Assembly: GCA_905221605.1 (NCBI GenBank)
Contig: CAJNDS010002259.1
Location: 1-64,000 of the forward strand
Direction: 5' to 3'
DNA from: Symbiodinium natans
Taxonomy: Eukaryota > Sar > Dinophyceae > Suessiales > Symbiodiniaceae
Length of the DNA stretch: 64,000 nt
Shown here: positions 22,101-34,900 of the stretch, one piece after another
Position numbering within the stretch: the stretch's first letter is position 1
How the letters are laid out: each line of letters begins with the position of its first letter
Position numbers and translations under genes: made by a program
Notes under the pieces: model-generated
The model's input: only the letters and a program-made list of their open reading frames with translations
Databases searched by the model: none
What the model was told of the DNA's origin: nothing

Positions 22101-22929
22101 CCGGGCTCCGCCACCCCGGGAGTACAACCGAGGGCGCGTCATGTTCATACCAGCAGCTGCGAGGGGCAAGCTGGCTGAGATTGCGCATCATGTTGCAAGG
22201 TAGTTAACGGGCATTTAATTGCAGGCCTTCCGGGCATCTACAGTACTAAGCGGGTCACAGGTGGCATGAATGTGACAGTGCCAGAAGCAACAAGGAGTCA
22301 CTGGGCGGCGTTTGGAAATTTACTTTCCCCAAGCAATCGTACACGGTATATGGTAGGAGGGTGGTGTGGTCAGTCAAGGTTCCTGGAGGCTTGTCCCCTC
22401 GACCGGGATGTGCGGGGTCTGCCAGGAGTCTTGTGGAGGCATCTCCCCCCAAAAACTAACGATAGAGGGCTCTTGATTCAAGATTCTGCCAAGAAGGGAA
22501 ATGCCCTTGTCTCCTCATTTTTCGGAGTTTGTCCGGGTGAGATCTGCACTTTGGAACGAAATAGCACGGTGCCACTAAACCAAGCCCACCCGAAGCTTCA
22601 GCTTTTCTTTTCTGCATTCGAGCAAATGTGGTGCCACTTCCGCTAGGAAATCGATGATCTATATGTACAGCCCCTGGCTGGGGAGGAGGTTCTGGCGTCC
22701 GCATGATCGTGAAGTTGCTGGGTCAGCTGACACGTGCCCGACGTGCCCGACGTGCCCGACGAAGTCCGCCAAAGTCCCCCTCGCGTCTGCGATACTCCGT
22801 GATAGTGAGGCTGGAGTCCAAAGCTCCGATCGGCATCCCGGTCTTGACCCGTCGTGAAGTCAACTCCATGGCCGGAGCTCTCGGCTTCGTTCAGCTTCGG
22901 TGTCTGTGCGAAGATGGGCACCCGTCGCT
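19141..22929. other. Gene-poor region; a few weak ORFs only
   Basis: No conserved domain was seen on either strand. The most gene-like frame is on the plus strand at 19898-20461 (187 codons, ATG start). It has one hydrophobic segment (VGLALLVLVAVML) and an orderly C terminus (DVLDRFYNNLKRLLAAIP), but nothing identifies it. Other ATG frames are 20719-21057, 21889-22203 and 22266-22646 (plus) and 21175-21663 (minus). A small A+T-rich patch with GTCGATATTGTCGATATT lies near 21122-21140. If the unidirectional array is unbroken, real genes here should be on the minus strand. Confidence 0.35.
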
Positions 22930-24593
22930 CTAATCTGGCTCGTCGGGCTCCAGCGCCACCTTGAACTCCTTGCACCAATGCTTGCATGTGCAAAGCTCTC
23001 AAATGCTCTCTGGACCTCTCTTTCTTTACACGACCTGCCAAACTCAGACTTAAAATGTGCACGACCCTAGACGTGACCCATCTAGTGCTACTAGTGCCTC
23101 CACGTTGATCTGCCCATCGCCATCTTCGTCCAGGACCCGGAAAAGCGCCGTCACCAGTGCCGGGAAGCGCTTCGCGATCCGCAGGGATGGACCATTTTGG
23201 GAATCCTTTTGGGAACCCTGCAAGCCGAGCATCCACTCCAGGCCCCGCTCGATATCTGCCTCGAAAGGCCGACATACTTGATGGCGAGACATGGCGACAT
23301 GCTGCTGAAAAGCTGTGTCACACTGTGTCACAGAGCAGAACAGGCTGGGGCGCGGACGCGTGAGAGGCTTCCGCAGCTGTGTGTATCCAGAAGGTGGAAG
23401 ACGTCCGCCGGCCAAAGCTGGCGTTCGGCCAAGGAACGGCGCAGCCGCTGCAGGAGCGCTTCGCTCGCGAGGTCCTGCTTTTCGAGACTGGGAGGCCCGA
23501 TTCGTCCGTCGACCGTATGGCAAGTTTGCCGTGCTGCCAAGCTGCCTTGAACTCGTCCCTCTCTATAAACACGGGGCTGATGGGCAGCCTGTCTCAGGCA
23601 AGAGAGGTCAGATGGGACCGCTTAAGCTGTGATTGACAAGTCTCCACAATTTTCTAAAGCGAAAGCTCTGTGATGCTATGTGACAAAAATGTGGGCGTCG
23701 AGAGATAATCATATTCAACAGATGCTACCAAAGTTTGAGTGTTTGCTTCTCGAAGCCAAACCTGGTAACCTGCCATGACATTGCATGGGGCTTCAGCCTT
23801 CAAACGTTTCAAGCTTCAGCTGGCAATGCTGGCACAACAATGTCTTTGAACTTCGGTGGGAAGTTTGCAAGCTACGCCTCTGCCATGACTCCCTCGTACG
23901 CCGGCGGCATCGCCTGAGATCTTGCCACCACCTGCAACTTGCGAGAGTCTGAGACTTCAGCCATGTCCTAAGGCATTGCATGGTATGGCCGCAGTATGGC
24001 CTCAGCCGCTTCTCCGGCTCGGCTGCGCGGACTGCGCGGAGCAGGACATGCAACTGCGAGCGCGGCATGTCGTCACAGTTAGCGAAGTGGAAACAGTGCT
24101 CGGCCACCTGCAACAGGGCCCGCATGGATCCGCTGCCAAGACTTCCCATGCACATGTGTGTATAGCACTGTTGTAACATTGTAACTGTAGCACTTAACGG
24201 AAGTGTGCGAAACCCTCGCAGCCCGTCATGGCACCGCGTTGAACTCCCAGCCTCGAGGTCGTGGCGGGGAGAAAGGACTGTGGGGTCACCCACGGCAGCC
24301 AGCACTCGGCTCTGGATGCTTTGGGATTGAGACGAAGAGCCATGAAAACCATGACGGCCATGAAGCGACGGGCCCAGGCAGCGTAGGGCCAAGCAGGACT
24401 TCGACAGCTCGTTCAGGGAGCTCTCATTAACTCTTTGAGCGCTTTGATCTCCCAAGCGATGGAGGGCTGCACGAAGGTGCTGCGCCTCTTCTAGGCTCAG
24501 GGCCACAAAGAAACGGCCTTGCTGATAGCCATAGAGGGACTGCGTGGCCACTCCTCTCTGCAAGGCTCCAAAGGAGCAGGAAGACCTGAGCAC
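22930..24593 (-). CDS. EF-hand calcium-binding protein (C-terminal exons solid, N-terminal part tentative)
   Basis: Three C-terminal exons join in phase 0. The first, ending at 23358 after a Cys-Gly loop (LLDTHSCGSLSR), has a GT donor. The second, 23098-23259 (ADIERGLEWMLGL...RFPALVTALFRV), has a GC donor. The third is 22930-22968 (EFKVALEPDEPD, stop TAG 22930-22932). Splicing the last two restores a textbook EF-hand, DEDGDGQINVE|EFKVAL, with D1, D3, D5, G6, I8 and E12. The preceding hand (DTHSCGSLSRAD) has a poor loop and probably binds calcium weakly or not at all. A further half-hand, FIERDEFKAAW (about 23540-23572), lies upstream. Frames at 23793-24593 with LHVLLRAVRAAEPEKRLRPY and GRFFVALSLEEAQHLRAALH may be N-terminal exons, but I could not join them, so the 5' limit is open. 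Confidence 0.65.
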
Positions 24594-25990
24594 ACAGTGA
24601 GACGAGACTGCTACGTTACGTACTCAATTGTTACTGCTGCAGTACTTCTTAGCTGTACTTACAAATATACCGCTACAGCCCTATTTCTAGGCCCGCGTGA
24701 CGTGTGCTGACTGGAGGCTCGTGCGAAGGGGCTGCGGCCCACAATCCCAGCGATTTGTAAAGCGCAGTCAGATTTCCACCAGTGACTTCCTCACGTGCCG
24801 TCTCGCCGTCGTCCAAACGATGAAGCTCGAAAAGCAGGCGGAGCCTTCGTTACACTGTGCGAAAAATGCACTCTCAGATCATCATGGCAACGGAGATTAT
24901 GTTCCGTTGACAGCCAAACTGAAAAAACTGACCCCGAGAGCCCGCGAGCCCGGATGGAGACTTCTGCTCTCCAGTGGAACACGAGACACGAAGGAGGACA
25001 TAAGATGCCCAATGCTGTGGTACAGGAGCCGGGACCAGGCACGAGCCGGAGGAACCCCTGAACCCTGTGAGGGTCACATGCGGAGCTCCTGAAGATTGAG
25101 CTATTGTGCCAGTGTGGACCACAATCAGTGCGAGACCATGTGAGCCTAGAAGTCCCAACACGATGGCAGTTATACTTTCCGCGAGCCAAAACTGACGACA
25201 GTTTCGCGTTTCGCGAGCCCAGAAGAGCGACAACAGTGACGGCGAGCACGGTCGAGCCTTGGCAAGGGCGCGAGTGTTCGTCCAATATGCGATCAGGCTT
25301 CGAGAAAAAAATCATGTGGGTCGATCTAGCCCCTCGTACCCTTGATGTTGGAACCACTTATTTGACACACTGCATGGGCTGCTTTAACTTTCGTGATCCA
25401 GCAGCCACTCCATCTGTTGATCAGAGAGTTGGCCAGGAATTTCCAGAGGCGTCAGTTGACGTCTGTCAGGCACCCACCTCGGAGCTCAGATGAACAACGC
25501 ATTTGTCACCATGGAGCTTCAGCTGAGGCCTTGGCTCCAAGATGCAAATTATGTTTCGTAAACGCCTCGTCGACTGCAACCGCCAGGCCTGCCCCGCGAC
25601 TTGCGAGTCTTGCGAGTATTGGAATGCATTGGAGGTATGGGGAGTCTGGGTTCTGGCAATCGTAGCAATTTAAGCCACTGCTATTGTGAAAAGGTGGGTT
25701 GGCACAAGGTTCCAAAGCAATTCCAAACATGTGCAAGCACTATGCCTCGCATCTGCACGTTGATTGGTGTGGCGTGCACGTGTCTGTGCGTCTGCGTGTC
25801 TGCGTGTCTGTGTGTGTCTCTGTGTGTCTCCGTGCGTCTGTGTGCGGAAGGTTCGCGTCCAACTCTGCAGTGTCGGGGTAAGGAGGTGCAGGGTCATAAT
25901 GTATGTCAGAGAGCAGAGTTCGCAGGCAACTTGGGAGTACGCAATCCAGACATGTCTAGTCATAATCAACTGAAACTTGGACGCGGCCAC
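24594..25990. other. Unassigned; should contain the 3' end of the giant P-loop gene
   Basis: The giant gene's last traced exon ends at 25991 with a GT donor after SDNYYRK, so at least one C-terminal exon should lie here on the minus strand; I did not find it. A TG/TC microsatellite (GTGTCTGTGCGTCTGCG type) covers about 25775-25845. Minus frame 24791-25357 and plus frame 25104-25493 show no domain. Confidence 0.4.
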
Positions 25991-28900
25991 CTTTCGGTAG
26001 TAGTTGTCGCTGATCATCAGGAAGGGCGGCAGCTCTTCCAGGAAGTTGCAGTCCCCTCCCAGCATTCCCCGATGGACGGCGAAGTCCTTTAATGGATAGA
26101 AGGGAGGGGAGCCAGAGCCGGTGGGCTGAGCGAGGCTACTGAGGCTCCATGGTTGCTGTCGCTCGTCAGCACGCGAGAACTTCTCGTTGGCCGGCTCTTC
26201 GGGAAGCCCTTCCTGCTCCTGCTCCTTCTCTTGCTCCTCCTCTTGCTCTTGCTCCTGCTCCTGCTCTTCTTCCTGTTCTTCTTCTTGAACCTGCTCTCCT
26301 TCCATTGCATCACTCTTTGGTGCATCGTCCCAGTCAATCTCACACTCCGGTGGCCAGCACTCGGCCATCACTGCCTCAGCCTCCGCTCGCTCTGTTGGGT
26401 TCAACTTTCTCTTGGAAACCTCGGCCTGCAGCTTCTCCTGCAGGCTGGGCTGCTTGCCCTCATGGAGTTCAACACGCGAAGGCAGCCCAAAGAACTCAGG
26501 TCGACTTCGCAGGTCTTCAAGCGCCGCCTGCGTGGAGATGGCGCGCAGGCTGTCCACGGCGCTCTTGTCTTTGGGATCGTAGACCGCGGTAGCCACGTTC
26601 TCGAGCTTCAAGCGGGCTTTCCGCTTCCAAACATCACGAAAGTTCTGCTGGCAAAGCAACCGCTGCTTCCGGCACTCCTGCCGGATGCCATTGGCCGTGG
26701 ACCACACAAGCACGTGGACCACCGGATCTGCCTCCTTCTGGCGAGTGGGGCTCGTTGGTGAGCTTGGGCTGAGGAAGTTCTCCAGTGTTACGGAGATTCT
26801 GCCACTGGCCAGCCTACAGGCTTTCCGGCATTGGTGGACAAGTGTCGAGACCTCAGGAGTTTTCAGCACAGAGATCTGCTGTCCAGCGCCCAAGCCGCGC
26901 ATACGAAAGGCACCCTGCGCAAAGTCTCGAAGGGTAGTGTCCTTGCTCATGGTAAGCACAGCTCGCCCTGCAGGTGGTTGCTTGATGTCCATGCCCGTTG
27001 TGTGGACATGGTCGTAGAACGTAAAGCGCTGGGATGGGGCAAGCCCGCACTGAGCCAACTCGACGACCTCAATTGCGACACAGGCGCAGCTTGAGGAAAG
27101 TTGGGTCAACTGAAGGTCATGAGAGGCTCCGGGCAAAGGGCTTAATTAGTGCTTTTCAGCTCGAATCTTAAGCCTTATAAGCCTTTTATAACTTGTAAGC
27201 CATATAATACACTTAAAGGCCATCGAGGTGTGGACTGAGAGCCGCACCCGCCATCCGTCCCGGAGGAGCACGAGGCGCTCTCCGTTCATGGTGAAAAACA
27301 CCTGGCGCGCGCGAATCGAAACATAAGATGCGCACGGAAAGTGTGGCCCTCTCTTCGATTTTTCGGAAACATGCAGGGCGTACAACACCTGCGAACTCCT
27401 TCAAGCCAACGCGAAGAAGGTAATCCGCCGTCTCCCGGTTGCTGAGTCCCGTGATCAATGCCTGAGAAGCGGAGTACGCCAAGCTCCAATAAAAAATGTC
27501 TGAACAGAGCATGGTGAAACTTCATGGCAAACTCGAGTGCCAAGAAGCCCCGACATCGATGAAGGCATTGAAGCATGGGCCATCGACGCCCGCGGCAAGC
27601 TCCAACAAGGTTCGAGGTGTCCAGTCAGCCACCTCCACCACATTCACCACGTCGCTGTTGGCCAAGGTACCCAAAATCCGCCCGTCTACGCCCTCGGCAT
27701 AGCAGCAGCGGCCCAGGCGGCTCGGCAGAAGGTCGTTGGGGGTCCTCACGGGCTTTCCGCACACGCTCTCTTGCTCACCATGCACACCCATGCACAATCC
27801 TCCCCTTTCCGAATAAGCCCCTCCCCGCCCCATCCCACGTCACCAAAAACTCCCCCAACCCAACACAACTCTCAAGTTGCGCTTTTGGGCCCCCCGACCC
27901 GCTAAAGCCGAGGCAGAGCCCGAAGAGCTGCTCCCCGGCCAGGTCCTGCAACAAACGGAGCGAGGCTACGACGGCCTGTATACGGCACTATATACTTTAC
28001 TAGTCTCATATCGTCTCCCTGCTTCGTATTAAGCACTAAACGGGGTCGGACGGGGTCGCAGCTTGCAGGCTTGCAGACTTGGCAAAACTGCGTGAGGTTT
28101 GGGCCATTTGGATGGATAGATTGATGTCCAGTCCTGGGCGGCCGCAGTCAGCTGGTGATCGCTGACGTCGACGGTTCCGACACCCGGCTGAAGCACAGAG
28201 AGAAGGAACTGCTCCACCGCGCAAGGCTCCGCTCGCAGCAGGACCCAGAGCTGGGCTATCTGCTCCTCATGGCAGTGCCATCAAACATTTTTTTAAAGAC
28301 AGGTTAGACGCAGTGTCCTTGTCGTTCAGGTCCACAGATTCCAAGGGCAGGAAGGTTTGCTCAACCTCTGCCACCTCGTTGAATGAGAGACCTGAGAGGC
28401 CTTTGCGGTCTCCAAGCCACTCGCCCTCCGCAGAGAATCCACGCACGCGGCCGCCAGCCTCCCAAGCATCTCCAAGCGCTTTTGAAGTTAGAAGAGGAGT
28501 TTCTCATATCTGCCCAGCCTTCACAATCAGCTTCACGAAAGTGCGGTTGGCCAACCGCTTGTGGTAGGCTATCCCAGTTTGGAGCTTCATGTCCGCCTCA
28601 CGGGGGTCAATCTCCCGGCAGTTTATCCACCGCATGAGATTCAAAGTGAGGACTTTCATGCTAGGCAGTGGCACACAAGGGAGGGTGAGGGTCAACCTCC
28701 AAACCTTGTGTACAAAGCGTGTAAACAGTATCAAAGCTGCCCTGAAAGCCCTCGAGCAAAACCTCACAACAACAGAACAACCCTTTAGGAAACCCTGAAA
28801 GACCCTCTCACAAGGCCTCCCTTGGTTCAATGCTAATTCTCCATTCGCCTGGAGGGACGCAATCAGGGCCGCGAGGTCACCACTTCGCAAACCCTGGAGT

Positions 28901-31900
28901 CGGTAGGCCAGGACGCTGAAGCCGATGGCCACCTTATCATCACCAGGTAAGTCTCTACCATTAGACTCACACGGTCAACCAGAAGCCCCGGATCAACCAT
29001 TCACAGGCGCTAGAGATAGAAACCCGTCTAAAAGGCTTGGAGAGTGAACTCGTGATGATACTAAAAGGGTGTGAACGGTTAGACCAAGATGTGAGAGTTA
29101 GGGTCTCAAGGTGTGATGGGTGCTTCGCGAAGGTATCTCTTCATGGTGGTTCTTCCTCAATGGGCGGTTTCCAATGTTGGGTCCTTAGTGCTAGGGCACT
29201 GAAATTTGAGTTTTCGACGCTTTTGTAACATCATGTCTCCCCCCCCCCCACAAAGGAAAAGTGTCAAATTCGCCTCGGAAATCGGCCGTGAGGCGTTGAA
29301 CAGGGGTTCGACCCTACGACCCTAAGGACAACCCCTAACCTGAACCCTGAAACCCTCCGCGCGCCGGGCCGAGGAGGCGACGCGCAGCATGTATGTAACT
29401 TTACGCTAAAGACTGGCTGAAACTAATATTGGAAGCTATAAATCTCTGGCGAATCTAATGCGCGAATAGGGTTCTCAGAGAGAGATAGCTAGGCCGAGGC
29501 ATGCTTTTTCGGGGCTTTTGGGGGGTTTCGGATTTTGGGTTGGGGTCCCCTGATAGCTGGTGCCAGCATCCCGCGGGCGGGTTAGGGAAGATTTGCGGTC
29601 TTTCACACATCGATGCTTTAGAGTTCGGGCCGAGGCAGGATTTGCGCGTGTAAGCCGGGAAGCATCCGGGTGTGAGAACTCAGCTTGCTCGCTGGGCTGG
29701 TCCTGAAAAGGTCAAAGCAGAAGAACGTCGCCAATTAAGGAACCGCAGGGCTGTCCTTTCCAACAAAGGGAACTGCAAGCAGTTGCCGAGAGCGAGGTGC
29801 ATTCTCTGATGCCAGCTGCCTTGGACACAGATCCAGCGGCCCGCATCAAATTAGAGAGAGAGCGGAGCTACGACATGGTGCGCTTCACTATAAGGCGGCA
29901 ACTCAGCGGAGAGGAGGCCATACGAGACGCGGTGCACCTGTGTCCGAGATCCGAGAAGGCCGCAGGACAACCAGGTAACCAAAAACCAAGGTCAAGCCCA
30001 TGCCTTCTTCAGCAAGAATGGCAGGAAGGAATGCAGCCAGCGCAAGCAGAGGTTGAAGAGCTGTGCCGCCGGCCCAGACTCCCTTGGGCACACTGTCTGA
30101 GATCTGTCTGACCAATTTGTCAGGCGTCACACTCCAAGGCCCGCACCGCCCGAGCTGTTGGGCCACCACGACGTCCATGTCCCGTGGCTGCCGCAGCACA
30201 CGCCGCAGCTCTGCCGCGGTAAGCCTCAGCCGACAGCCGACAGTCCTGCAAGGCTCCCGCCATTTGGCACGAGACATCTCTGCATGACTCTGCTATGGTA
30301 TTTTGGTATTTTGACCCAGGATGTTCAGGACCTGGCCCCAGACCACCGTTGTGAGACTCCAAGAAGAGAGCCGTCCACTTGGCCAGCGGCGGCAGGAGGT
30401 GAGACTCGTAGAAGCCTTGCTGTGTTACTCTCTGTCTTGCTGCACGTTCTACTACATGCGATTTCTTTGGAAAATCTCTCTGACTTCGGGCCAATCTGGG
30501 AGTAGGTAGGCTTGGAACAAGTCAAAGTCAGAAGTTGAGGAGCTCTGGGAGTGGATCACCACGTGCGGGGAAAGACGCACCTGTCGCGCTTCGCAACCGA
30601 CCTTGAGCTCGGCCGCGAGCTCCTGCAGGGATTGGGCGGCCTCCCGGCGGTCCCCGAAGGAAACGGCCATGAGCTTTCCCACCTCCAACACTGCAAAACA
30701 CAACCGCAACTCTCTGAGCTTGGGTAAATCTTGGCATCGTTTCTAGGCTTGCAAGGATTATTCGGAGCTTGTTTTCGAAACAAGCTGAACCACTTGACTT
30801 GCATTTCAAGATCAAGAGCATGTTGACTTGGTTCTGTTGCTGCTTTGGCAGAAGGGGGGGGTGGGGCCTGCTCCGCCGTGGGCTCTGAGAGCTCCATCGC
30901 CGCTTTGGTCGCTGCGAAGACGGCATCCAGGAGGTGGAAAGGCAGCTTTCCGCGTAGGCACCTGCTGTGATTGTCCAAGGGGGACATTTTTCCATCTTCT
31001 TTGGAGTCGACGAGGTCGATGGGACGCTTGGTTCCCATTGGCCAGTTCAGCTCGCTCTTCAAGGGGTCCAGTAGCAGGTCAACCTCCAAAATCATCCAAC
31101 ACAGCAAGCGTCAAGGGAGGCATACACGAGATAGGTACTGAGTCATTGTTAGTCTACATTGCTACTGTGAACAGCCGTGCGCATCTAAACACAATGAGGG
31201 GTTCGCAGTTGGCAGCGTAGTAAGAAGACGCGAATACGATGGCCTCGTCGAGAAGCAAGACGCTTCGGTGGAACATGCGCAGGACCTGGGCGCAGGCGTA
31301 CGCCTCAGCTTCGAGGAGGCGGGTCCTGTTCGCATCCGCTGTCTTCCACCAGCGCTTCGACGAACCCGACATGGCCTCGTCCAGCTGGCTCAGTGACTGA
31401 AGTAGGCTCAACACCAAGCTCTTCAAGGACGTGGGCTCGGCCACGACAATTGCTTTGCCGTGCCTGGCAGCCTGCAGACCAAGATTCTGTACAAATGCTC
31501 GAATCGAAACTGGTTCTTCTAATGTTCTCTAAACCCGAACCGTTGAACCTCAAGCTTCTCGAAGAGTGCCCGGTCTGCATGTGAGGTTCGGCCGAACTTG
31601 AACATGATCACCGCGCGGGGAGCCACAGGTGATGAGAAGCACTTGGTTAGAACTGCCCGCGTCATCTCTGCCAAGCAGGCAGGCATGCAGGAGCACACCA
31701 AGGATTTGCCATCGGCCAGGATCAGCGCCAACAAAGGGGCGATGACAGTCGTCTTGCCATCTCCCATGATCATCTGATGAGTCATCGACTGCCCCGCCTT
31801 GGCACTGTGCAGAATAGTTCCCAGGATCCTCACCTGGGTCTCCCTCAACATGATATCGAAGAGGAACTCGAAGACCATGAGCCGAGGGTCGAAGAGCACA

Positions 31901-34900
31901 AAGGGGCCTCTGACTCGGCTGTGGTGCCGTCGTGCCAGCAACTCCTCGCTCAAGGCCCGGGCCTTCAAAGTGACGATCAGGGCTTCGCTGCGCCGGCGGA
32001 TGGCGCTTTGGAGCTCCAGGGCCTTCTCCATGGCCCGGGTCACCTGACCAACTCGCACAACCAGGGCCAATGACTGGGCTACTTTCTCCAAGACCGTTCT
32101 CATCTTCTCCTCCTGGAGTTCTTGGTTTGCCCTGAAGAGCGCATCGCTGCAGCTGGGCTCAGATGCCATCAGAGCTGCCACCAAACTGCTGAAGCTGAGC
32201 TGCACCGCTGTGCCGCAGCGCCGCCAGAGCCAATCCCTAGCGCTGCCGCGGTTCGCTTCCTCCACCACCTCCGTGACCATCAGAGTGGCCTTGCCGCCAA
32301 GCTCAGTCATCTAGTGACTCTAAGACGCTAAGTGCTCAGTAGTGACTCCGGTGTCTAGTGACTCCGGTGTCTGGTGACTCCAGCGGCAAACAAACACTTA
32401 AGGGACCAACTGCGCTGGGCTTGGTGCTTGCATGGGGGGTCTGCATAGCCTTGTCTGATGCAGCTTCCGAACTTGTCCCTTGTATTTCCTACTGCGGCAA
32501 CACCCCCACGCCTGAAAAAAGGCACCTCACTTGCTAACCAACTAAGACATGGCATGTCAATCTGTGCATGGTTTTAGAAGTCCAACTCCTCAGTTACTTC
32601 AATAGTGAGTTACTCCGAGCAGTGGCCTGGCGCATGTCTTCCTGGCCCTGGTTGCGAAGCACATCCACCAGCTTGGCCAGACATGTTGGCTGGATCAGCA
32701 GCTCTTGCAGCGTCTCCGCCGTGGTGCTTGACAAGAAGAGGCCCAGCTCGCCCAGCAGGCGGCTCAACGTCCTCTGCGCAGGTGGTAAGGATGCAAAGCG
32801 GAAGTTTGGATCCGCATGGGGTCCGCAAAGCTTCTGCAGCCACAACTTGAGTAGGTGGCAATTGGTCTCGTTCGTGTCATTTCCATCATTGTTGCTGTTC
32901 TCCCTTCGCTTGGACTGTAAGGGATCTTGTCCACAGCAGTCGCTGACGATCTGGGCAAGCGGGCACGTACCCAAGCACAACATGCTTGGGGCCTTTGTTT
33001 CGAAGCCACGGCTGGTACAATTGACATCCTCTGTTAGTGGCGGTGCCCACTGGCGGCGGTGGTTGAGGTCCTGGGGATCAATCACCAGCTTGCCGTCAGC
33101 CTTCTCGAACTCGGCAAACTGCTTCACAGGCTGCAGGTACTGCTGGCACTGTCGGAGATGCTTCACCGCATTCTTGAGCAAGCGTGAAGAGGAGTCGTGG
33201 TCAAGCTTGATGAGGGCGCCCACCTACGAGTACGTCACTGGTCCGGTCTTTAACATGCACAGCCAGCCGGCGAAGAATCACACACAACCGTGCCACATGT
33301 CAGATCATGTCATCACTCGATTCAAGGAGTTTGGGTCAACCCGGAGAAATTATGTGGCCCGAGCCCCGGCCTGCCAGACACGCTTGGCCGCCGCGGAGCC
33401 CCAAAGCGGCATCTCGCCGCGCACCTCCGGTGTGGAGTCCAAAGACCGCAGCACGGCCATCTCCATCTGCGTGATGCCCACGCCCGCGCCCCCCGCACCG
33501 CTCACCAGGCGCAGCAAGGCCGAGGCGAGGATGCTGGGCTTGTCCTCGGGCAGCAATTTGACCTCCAGCGTGCCGGTGAAGAGCTCGTAGATGAGGAAGA
33601 AGGAGCCCCGGAAGGATAGCAAAGCCCCGGTTTGGGCGCCCGCACGGCCGAACAAGGCATCCAAGAAGCGCAAAGCGGCGAAGTTCTCCACCACCGGCCG
33701 CTCTCCCTCGGGCCGACTGTACGTCAGCCCCTGCATGGAGCAGGCCATCCGCTGGAAGAGCCCCACCTCGCCGAGCACGTGCCGGTAGGGAACGCGGTCG
33801 AAGCCCACATCCTCCAGCTGAGGTCCCAGGGGCGCCGTCATGGACTTCTGAGTGCCCGAGTGCCTGCAAGCCTCGGACTCAAAGCGATCTGCGTTTCGAC
33901 ACCGGTTCGCGACGTTTTAAACGAGTCCTCAGAGGAGCCAAGATGAGTTTCGGCTAAGCTCCTGGCAATAAGATGCTCCAACATCTGGCGGCGCGTTGCC
34001 AGTAGTGGCACGGAGACCTGTAAAAAGGGGGCACGAATACCGGGTGAAAGAAGACGTTCTGCCAGCCTTTGAGTGCAGGATGCGTGCGTTCTCACTTGCC
34101 CTGCCTGGCCGAGTACCTCCGGCAAGTTCTGGAGCACCAGCTCTCCATAAGCAGGCAGTGCACATGCTGCGGAAACCAGATGCCTGTCACAACTTGAGAC
34201 ATGTCAGCCAACGTCAGCAAAAGTAGCCCTCACAAGCTGGCGGCGGACCGCACGGGGGCCTCTTTGAGGAGTACTCGATGAGCTGCTTCAGCACATCCCA
34301 GGGTGGCCGCGCGTCTTTCCCGAAGGGCAAGCTGGCGAGGGTCAGGTGCAGCCGGCACGCCACAGCGTCCGCATGGCACTCGCCCTGCAGGACGCTCAAG
34401 CCTGCAGAAGTCAGCACAATGAGCACGCGAGATGAGAGAGATGAGCGCGGGAGATGAGAGCTCTAGGTCAGGCCAAGGGGCACTCCCAAAGCTGCCGCTC
34501 CTCAGGTCCCGAAACCTCTGAGATGGCACTTGCCATGGCGGCCACTTCCTGGAAGTGCCAGGTGAGGTAGCGGCAGAGGAGAAGATAGAGTGCGGCAGCT
34601 GGCGTGGGCGTGAATACCATCATGCCGCACCGGTGCAGTGGATAAAAGTAGTATCGAGAGCCTCACACGGACTCAAAACGGATGTCAAAGCATGCTAAGC
34701 CTGCGAAGCATGCTCTCCAACCCGTGACCTTCCGTGTGTGTGACCTTCAGTGTGACCCTCGGATTGAGTCAATCTAAGGCCTTCGGCGAGGTTAGCCATC
34801 CAGGACGGCTTGCCCCGTCGCAGCACGAGCTGGCCGGGCAGAAAGCGCTCGGCGGGGCTCAGCGCGTCCGCCCAGGGCCTCACGGGCTCGGAGAGCGCCG

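Noticed and set aside
26153-26761. Plus-strand 202-codon frame with a poly-Leu run, possible membrane protein
   Set aside because: It is the antisense of the Glu/Gln-rich segment of the giant minus-strand gene.
29298-29315. tRNA-like B box (GGTTCGACCC)
   Set aside because: No A box or cloverleaf could be drawn around it, and the context is a repeat-like intron.
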